A DNA stretch of 36,193 nt, taken from NCBI GenBank assembly GCA_947589215.1, contig CANQCL010000018.1:1-36193 (forward strand), written 5' to 3'. The notes beneath the pieces were generated by a model. That model ran no database searches. It saw only the letters and a program-made list of their open reading frames with translations, and was not told the origin of the DNA. The position numbers were made by a program, and so were the translations under genes. Below are positions 31,468-36,193 of the stretch, piece after piece (position 1 is the stretch's first letter; each line of letters begins with the position of its first letter). This DNA is from an uncultured Clostridia bacterium (GTDB lineage: Bacteria; Bacillota; Clostridia; Oscillospirales; Ruminococcaceae).

Positions 31468-32580
31468 ATGAAAAAGTTTTATGTTGAGCTTAAAAAGGTT
31501 GTTGATGATTCATACTATATAGAAATCGGACACAAACTCATAGACACACTTATAAGAGATATAAAAAACGGACTTGTGCCTAGTGCTAAAAGGTATGCAA
31601 TCATTACTGACAGCAATGTAAAAGGTCTTTATGCAGATGATGTTTTGGCGAGACTTAATGATGCAGGATTGAAAGCGGATTTATTTGTATTTCCTGCGGG
31701 AGAGAAATCCAAAACCCGTGAGATTAAAGCAAAAATCGAGGACGAGATGCTGAGTTTAGGTTACCGCAGAGACTGCTGTATAATAGCGGTCGGAGGAGGG
31801 GTCGTTACCGACCTTGCAGGCTTTATCGCAGGCACTTTCGGCAGGGGAGTACCTTTTATAAACTACGCTACAACTCTCTTGTCTGCGGCAGACGCATCTG
31901 TTGGCGGTAAGACTGCTGTTGACACTCCTCTTGCGACAAATCTTATCGGACTTTTCAACCAGCCTGAGAGAATCTACATAGATATAGACGCTTGGAAAAC
32001 GCTTCCTAAAAGAGAGATTTCAAGCGGTCTGGCTGAAACGATTAAACACGCTATATTAGCGGATAATGAATTCTTCTGTTATTTAGAAAAGAATATTGAA
32101 AAGGTATTTGACTGCAACACTGAAGTCTGCGAGCATATTGCAGAGAAAAATTGTGAAATCAAGTATCAAGTAGTTATGAAAGACGAGCGTGAAACAGGTC
32201 TAAGAGAAATTCTCAATCTGGGGCATACGGTCGGACGGGCTATCGAAACGGTAAGCGATTACAGACTTCTTCACGGAGAGGCGGTAGCTATCGGTCTGGT
32301 TGCTGAAGTGAAGCTCGCAAAATTTCTAGGGCTTGCAAGCGATGATGACGAAAGCAGGGTTGTCAGTCTGCTTGAGCGTGCAGAACTGCCAATAACTATT
32401 CCTAATTACATTGACAGAGACAAGCTTGTTAAAAAGCTCTACACAGATAAAAAGGTAAGAGACGGCAAGCTGAGGTTTGTTATACAGGACGGGATAGGAA
32501 AGATAACAGAGTTCAGCGATGGTAATTTTGCTAAGGAAATTGCCGAAGAAGATATAGCAAAAATTATTTATAGTATGTGA
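31468..32580 (+). CDS. aroB: 3-dehydroquinate synthase (AroB)
   Basis: Second shikimate step: NAD- and metal-dependent cyclisation of DAHP to 3-dehydroquinate. The 370-residue product has the NAD-binding block IIAVGGGVVTDLAGFIAGTF, then YATTLLSAADASVGGKTAVD and LIGLFNQPERIYID, and metal ligands Glu in GLAETIKHAI and His in LNLGHTVGRAIE and LLHGEAVAIG. GAGGAA precedes the ATG. The next gene, aroA, starts 24 bp after the stop; aroB-aroA-aroC form one operon. Enzymes for the first, fourth and fifth steps are not in the window. Confidence 0.96.
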   Translation: MKKFYVELKKVVDDSYYIEIGHKLIDTLIRDIKNGLVPSAKRYAIITDSNVKGLYADDVLARLNDAGLKADLFVFPAGEKSKTREIKAKIEDEMLSLGYRRDCCIIAVGGGVVTDLAGFIAGTFGRGVPFINYATTLLSAADASVGGKTAVDTPLATNLIGLFNQPERIYIDIDAWKTLPKREISSGLAETIKHAILADNEFFCYLEKNIEKVFDCNTEVCEHIAEKNCEIKYQVVMKDERETGLREILNLGHTVGRAIETVSDYRLLHGEAVAIGLVAEVKLAKFLGLASDDDESRVVSLLERAELPITIPNYIDRDKLVKKLYTDKKVRDGKLRFVIQDGIGKITEFSDGNFAKEIAEEDIAKIIYSM

Positions 32581-32604
32581 TCTACAACTAAAAGGGGAAT
32601 TACA

Positions 32605-33852
32605 ATGGACGTAAAAATCACACCGTCAATTTTAAAGGGTAATGTAAGAATACCTCCGTCAAAGAGCGTTGCACACAGGCTTATAATTGCAGCGGGTCTT
32701 GCTGACGGAGAAAGCATTATATCTAATATTTATATGTCAAAGGATATTATAGCAACTATCGAGGCTATGAAAGCTTTGGGAGCAGAGATAACCTCATTAA
32801 AGGACGGAAACGGTTTAAATACAATAACTGTCAAAGGCATTACAAAGCCTGTTGAAAATGCCGTGATAGACTGTAACGAGTCGGGCTCTACGTTGAGGTT
32901 TCTAATACCTGTTGCGTCTGCTCTTGGTGTTAATGCAACATTTTTGGGCAGGGGAAGGCTTCCGCAGAGACCTATTACGCCTTACCTTACCGAGATGACT
33001 AAAAACGGAGTGAAGTTTGACTATAATAACACAATGCCGTTTTCTGTTTCGGGAAAGCTAAGGGCAGGAGAATACAAAATTGCAGGAGATATATCCTCGC
33101 AGTTTATAACAGGGCTTTTGCTGGCTTTGTCTGTTGCAGAGGGCGAGAGCAAAATAATTTTAACATCACATCTTGAATCAAGACCTTACGTTGATATAAC
33201 AATTGACTGTTTAAATAAATTCGGCGCACAGATAGAGGAAATTCAAGACGGCTTTACAGTCAAGGGCGTGAAGGCTCTTAAACCTCATAATGAAGCGGTC
33301 GAGGGAGACTATTCACAGGCGGCATTTTTCTGTGTTGCGAACAGTCTGGGCTGTGACATAAATATCGAGGAATTATTTGATAATAGCTTTCAAGGCGACA
33401 AAAAGATTATTGAAATATGCAATGAAATAGTGTATAATTCAGATGAAAATGAACTCAAGCCTTTTGACGTAGACTGTTCGGACATACCCGACCTTGTACC
33501 TGTTCTGACGGTTTTAGGCAGTTTTTGCAAAGGCGTGTCGTACATAAGAAACGCCGCAAGGCTGAGAATTAAAGAAAGCGACCGCTTGTCGGCTATATCA
33601 AATGCTTTAAACGCAGTCGGCGGAAAGGTCAAAGAATTAAAAGACGGGCTTGAAATCACAGGAGTTGATTATTTGACGGGCGGTGAGATCGACTCTTGCA
33701 ACGACCACAGAATACCAATGGCTATGACTGTAGCGTCGGTTAAATGCAAAGGCGGCCTTATAATAAAAGGTGCTGAGTGCGTTAAAAAATCTTATCCCGA
33801 CTTTTTCGAGGTTATTAAATCTCTCGGAGGTAATGTCGAGGCAATAGACTAG
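32605..33852 (+). CDS. aroA: 3-phosphoshikimate 1-carboxyvinyltransferase (EPSP synthase)
   Basis: Sixth shikimate step: joins phosphoenolpyruvate to shikimate-3-phosphate. The 415-residue product has the two-domain hexapeptide-like fold pattern and known motifs: IPPSKSVAHRLIIAAGLADG, CNESGSTLRFLIP, LGRGRLPQRPITPY, SSQFITGLLLALS, and RIKESDRLSAI near the C-terminus. The position after the LRFL block is Ile-Pro where many enzymes have hydrophobic-Pro, so the class I/II type cannot be read with certainty. AAAAGGGG precedes the ATG. It is flanked closely by aroB and aroC. Confidence 0.96.
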   Translation: MDVKITPSILKGNVRIPPSKSVAHRLIIAAGLADGESIISNIYMSKDIIATIEAMKALGAEITSLKDGNGLNTITVKGITKPVENAVIDCNESGSTLRFLIPVASALGVNATFLGRGRLPQRPITPYLTEMTKNGVKFDYNNTMPFSVSGKLRAGEYKIAGDISSQFITGLLLALSVAEGESKIILTSHLESRPYVDITIDCLNKFGAQIEEIQDGFTVKGVKALKPHNEAVEGDYSQAAFFCVANSLGCDINIEELFDNSFQGDKKIIEICNEIVYNSDENELKPFDVDCSDIPDLVPVLTVLGSFCKGVSYIRNAARLRIKESDRLSAISNALNAVGGKVKELKDGLEITGVDYLTGGEIDSCNDHRIPMAMTVASVKCKGGLIIKGAECVKKSYPDFFEVIKSLGGNVEAID

Positions 33853-33880
33853 AATGTGTAAGAATTAAGGAGGACAAAAA

Positions 33881-34972
33881 ATGGCTTCAGTATGGAATCA
33901 CAACATCAATTTATCTATTTTCGGGGAGAGTCACGGACCGGCTATCGGCGTTGTGCTTGATAATCTGCCGTCTGGCGAGCATATTGATATGAACGCTCTT
34001 ATGTCGTTTATGGCAAGGCGAGCTCCGAAGAAAAACAAAACATCTACTCAAAGACGTGAGAAGGATATGCCTCAGATTATGTCGGGGCTTTATAATGATA
34101 AAACAACGGGAACACCTCTCTGCGCCTTAATTCAGAACACAGACCAGCACTCGAATGATTATTCCAACCTGTCTAAGCTTGCACGTCCCGGACACGCTGA
34201 CTATACAGGCGCTGTTCGCTACAGCGGATTTAACGACGGACGAGGCGGCGGACATTTTTCGGGCAGGCTGACAGCACCTCTGTGCTTTGCAGGCGCAGTT
34301 GCAGGTCAGATACTGGAGCGCAGAGGGATTTATACGGGTGCGCACATTTTAGAAATTCACGGAATTAAGGATAAATCATTCGATCCTGTTAAGACATCAA
34401 GAGATGAAATAAAACAAATAAGAGAAAAGGAATTCCCAACGCTTGATGATAAGCAGGGCAGGCTTATGATAAAAGACATCGAAAAAGCAGGGAAGTGCTT
34501 AGATTCTGTCGGGGGAATTGTGGAATGTATTTCTATAAATGTTCCGGCAGGAATTGGCTCGCCTATTTTTGAAGGTCTTGAAAACAGTATAGCGTCTTTA
34601 GTTTTTGGTATTCCCGCTGTTAAAGGTATCGAGTTCGGAGTAGGGTTCAACTGTGCTAAGATGCTCGGAAGTGAAAATAATGATGAGTTTTATGTTGATG
34701 AGCACGGTCACGTTGTTACAAGAAGCAACAATCACGGAGGTATTCTCGGCGGTATTTCTTCGGGCATGCCGGTGACGCTGAGGGTGGCGTTCAAGCCTAC
34801 GCCTTCAATTGCACAGCCGCAGAAAACGGTGGATTACAGTTCTCTGACAAACGAGACTATAAAAATCAAAGGCAGGCATGACCCGTGCGTTGTACCTCGT
34901 GCTGTTCCGTGTGTTGAGGCAGCAGTTAATATTGCACTGCTTTCGCATATGCTCGACTATCCTAACTTTTAG
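33881..34972 (+). CDS. aroC: Chorismate synthase
   Basis: Last shikimate step: FMN-dependent 1,4-elimination of phosphate from EPSP to give chorismate. The 363-residue product carries the signature blocks IFGESHGPAIGVVLDNLPSG, RRAPKKNKTSTQRREKD, RPGHADYTGAVRYSGFNDGRGGGHFSGRLT (described by its ends, about residues 104-133), SNNHGGILGGISSGMPV and KGRHDPCVVPRAVPCVEA. AAGGAGG precedes the ATG, 28 bp after aroA. It ends the aroB-aroA-aroC block; reduced FMN is needed, and a riboflavin uptake gene is present at 26 kb. Confidence 0.97.
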   Translation: MASVWNHNINLSIFGESHGPAIGVVLDNLPSGEHIDMNALMSFMARRAPKKNKTSTQRREKDMPQIMSGLYNDKTTGTPLCALIQNTDQHSNDYSNLSKLARPGHADYTGAVRYSGFNDGRGGGHFSGRLTAPLCFAGAVAGQILERRGIYTGAHILEIHGIKDKSFDPVKTSRDEIKQIREKEFPTLDDKQGRLMIKDIEKAGKCLDSVGGIVECISINVPAGIGSPIFEGLENSIASLVFGIPAVKGIEFGVGFNCAKMLGSENNDEFYVDEHGHVVTRSNNHGGILGGISSGMPVTLRVAFKPTPSIAQPQKTVDYSSLTNETIKIKGRHDPCVVPRAVPCVEAAVNIALLSHMLDYPNF

Positions 34973-35017
34973 TCTATGAAAGGTATGCCTTTTTAAAGAA
35001 AGGGCATGGTGATTATA

Positions 35018-35602
35018 ATGGATAAGAATTTTGAAAAATATCTTCAGCCTAATATGATGAACTTGCAGGACAAGTATGCAATAAAGATTCTGATTTGTTA
35101 TTTCTTACGTCAGATAAACAGACCAATCACGCCTAATCAGCTTGCCGAGATAGCGACTTCTGATGGTATAGTAAATTATTTTACCTATGCCGAGACGGTC
35201 GAGGAAATGCTTAGAGATAATATGATGCGGATTGAGGCGGTTGATGAAATCAACTACTACATTTTGTCGCAGGAGGCTTATGAGGCGGCGAACGAGTTTA
35301 AGGGGATAGTTCCAAAGAGCTTTAGAGACAAGATAATTTCGTCGGGACTGAAGTTTTTTGCAAAATTAAAGGACAGCAATATTATTGCAGAAGTCAAAGA
35401 GGTTGAAAAGGGTGCAGAGGTGCATTTTCTCTGTCAGGACAGCGGAGCGAACCTAATGGATTTGACTTTATTTGCTCCCGACCTTACTCAGGCTGAGTAT
35501 ATAAAAAAGAAGGTAATGCTTAATCCGAGCGCTTTTTATGGTAAGATTTTAGATTTTGTTATAGAAAATGAGGAGTATACCCCTGATTTGACAGGCTACT
35601 AG
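35018..35602 (+). CDS. DUF4364-like protein with winged-helix-type N-terminus
   Basis: A 194-residue protein of Clostridia-type DUF4364 appearance; its function is not established. Residues about 10-85 (NLQDKYAIKILICYFLRQIN, then PNQLAEIATSDGIVNYFTYAETVEEMLRDNMM) are like a winged helix: helix, helix with QLAEIA, recognition-helix-like YFTYAETVEEML and a short wing. The C-terminal half is beta-rich. DNA or RNA binding is thus possible (inference). The ATG at 35018 is chosen because GGTGAT lies 4 nt upstream; an ATG four codons earlier is too near the AAAGGG site. It follows aroC by 45 bp and may share its transcript. Confidence 0.82.
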   Translation: MDKNFEKYLQPNMMNLQDKYAIKILICYFLRQINRPITPNQLAEIATSDGIVNYFTYAETVEEMLRDNMMRIEAVDEINYYILSQEAYEAANEFKGIVPKSFRDKIISSGLKFFAKLKDSNIIAEVKEVEKGAEVHFLCQDSGANLMDLTLFAPDLTQAEYIKKKVMLNPSAFYGKILDFVIENEEYTPDLTGY

Positions 35603-35625
35603 GCAACGGTGACGTTGCATCCAGT

Positions 35626-35805
35626 CTGCCTTTGGGTAGTTTGTATAATGTACATAGTATGCACAACGGCAGGATTTACTTTGATGAAATAAAAACTATA
35701 ATGATTAGTGAGCCGCCGCAGGCTCTGCTGCCTTTGGGCAGTTTGTATAATGTGAATAATATGCATAACGGCAGGATTTACTTTGATGAAATAAAAACTA
35801 TAATG
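35626..35805 (+). repeat. Two 78-bp direct repeats with a REP-like element between them
   Basis: Copy A (35626-35703) and copy B (35728-35805) are almost identical, starting CTGCCTTTGGG and ending GAAATAAAAACTATAATG; they differ mostly in the middle. The 24 bp between them and the first bases of copy B contain hairpins GAGCC-gccgca-GGCTC (35710-35725) and CTGCC-tttg-GGCAG (35728-35741). The segment 35721-35742 is the exact reverse complement of 2100-2121. Each copy includes TTTGTATAATG and ends in ACTATAATG, so each could carry weak -10-like sequences. They lie upstream of the rRNA promoter. Confidence 0.85.
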
Positions 35806-35881
35806 TTTTATCATAGAGCAGTTACAAAATTAATTATTTTTTATTTCCAAAAATTTTTTGAAAAAAATTTTAAAAAAACGC
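35806..35881. other. AT-rich stretch before the rRNA promoter
   Basis: Contains A/T tracts (TTTTTTATTTCC, AAAAATTTTTTG, AAAAAAATTTTAAAAAAACG) directly before the -35 box at 35882, as is common for UP-element-like DNA that strengthens rRNA promoters. There is no gene. Confidence 0.5.
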
Positions 35882-35910
35882 TTGACAAAGATTTTTTAAT
35901 GTGATATTAT
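35882..35910 (+). promoter_or_regulatory. Promoter of the rRNA operon
   Basis: TTGACA (35882-35887), 17-bp spacer, TATTAT (35905-35910), preceded by A/T tracts. Transcription would begin near 35917, giving a leader of about 215 nt. Confidence 0.85.
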
Positions 35911-35916
35911 TTAAAA

Positions 35917-36131
35917 GTTGCCGCACGAGAAATCGAGTAGGCGACATTAGCATCTTGAAAATTGAACAATGGAACACGAAGACAAAGAGAAGTACCTGTA
36001 ATTCTTGAGAGAGAAACTCAAGGGAGTGGGAAGCAGAGACCACTTTGGAAAAAATAAATAACTGCAAGTCAGTGAAAGAGAAAATGAGTTGAGGTTTTAA
36101 GTGTCTCAAAAGAGACAGTTAAGATACAAAC
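35917..36131 (+). ncRNA. rRNA leader (5' external transcribed region)
   Basis: Starts with a possible stem GTTGCC/GGCGAC (35917-35945). TTGAAAATTGAACAA (35955-35969) resembles the conserved box common in leaders and spacers of Firmicutes rRNA operons. Further hairpins: CTTGAG/CTCAAG (36004-36022) and TGTCTC-aaaa-GAGACA (36102-36117) just before the mature end. There is no tRNA gene in it. Confidence 0.7.
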
Positions 36132-36193
36132 AAATTAAGAGTTTGATCCTGGCTCAGGACGAACGCTGGCGGCACGCTTAACACATGCAAGTC
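36132..36193 (+). rRNA. 16S ribosomal RNA, 5' end only (runs out of the window)
   Basis: AGAGTTTGATCCTGGCTCAG begins at 36138 (position 8 in the Escherichia coli numbering), followed by GACGAACGCTGGCGGC and AACACATGCAAGTC. This is the universal 16S start in a Clostridia-like form. The mature end is taken near 36132 by alignment with the standard numbering, accurate to a few bases. About 1.45 kb of the gene lies outside. Confidence 0.97.

Noticed and set aside
35626-35805. CRISPR-like array
   Set aside because: Only two units, of 78 bp, with a 24-bp palindromic junction and no cas genes nearby.
35599-35904. Open frames on both strands across the 78-bp repeats
   Set aside because: Their products simply repeat the translation of the DNA repeat; no ribosome sites.
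35911-36131. tRNA gene in the rRNA leader
   Set aside because: No cloverleaf or TTCGAATC-type T loop can be built there; only simple hairpins.

Overview
The window reads as a chromosomal segment of a low-GC Gram-positive Clostridia, most like Ruminococcus or a close Oscillospiraceae relative. The signs are a SpoVS gene, BspA-type leucine-rich-repeat surface proteins with Lys-rich C-termini, strong AGGAGG/GGTGAT Shine-Dalgarno sites, several TTG starts, sigma-A promoters with almost uniform 17-bp spacers, a DUF4364-type protein, and a Clostridia-like 16S rRNA 5' end at the right edge. The genus is an inference.

Layout. (1) 1-5.4 kb: a secreted BspA-like protein, a repeat-rich intergenic stretch, spoVS, and a divergent-facing glycogen phosphorylase gene with a perfect consensus promoter. 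(2) 5.5-12.7 kb: a compact, nine-gene, all-plus-strand phage-derived cassette of intact genes: small and large terminase, portal, prohead-protease-like protein with a zinc cluster, major capsid protein, head-tail connector, two small unknowns and a baseplate-hub-like protein. It has no integrase, repressor, replication, lysis, tail-tube or tape-measure gene. (3) 12.7-17.1 kb, minus strand: a coiled-coil protein, coaD, rsmD, the Fe-S assembly pair nifU/nifS, and rnhA. (4) 17.1-21 kb: an orphan sugar-type solute-binding lipoprotein, an asparaginase-like enzyme and a second BspA-like protein. (5) 21-27.4 kb: radA, an endonuclease IV-like protein, aroQ, an M24 aminopeptidase, efp, an FMN riboswitch with terminator and the riboflavin transporter gene ribU, and a small lipoprotein. 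(6) 27.4-35.6 kb: an AI-2E-type permease, a PcrA/UvrD helicase, the shikimate genes aroB-aroA-aroC and a DUF4364-like protein. (7) 35.6 kb to the end: a pair of 78-bp direct repeats, a consensus rRNA promoter, the rRNA leader and the first ~60 nt of 16S rRNA.

How genes work together: nifS and nifU form a cysteine-desulfurase/scaffold pair. aroQ, aroB, aroA and aroC cover four of the seven shikimate steps in two nearby blocks. The FMN riboswitch governs ribU. radA, pcrA, the endonuclease IV-like gene and rnhA are DNA-maintenance functions spread across separate units.

The most notable item is the phage-derived head/packaging cassette, which sits between housekeeping genes without any recognisable lysogeny or lysis module. 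It could be a stripped prophage remnant or a domesticated, gene-transfer-agent-like particle module. A family of small two-hairpin REP-like elements (2.1, 31.3 and 35.7 kb) and the repeats upstream of the rRNA operon are also worth a second look.
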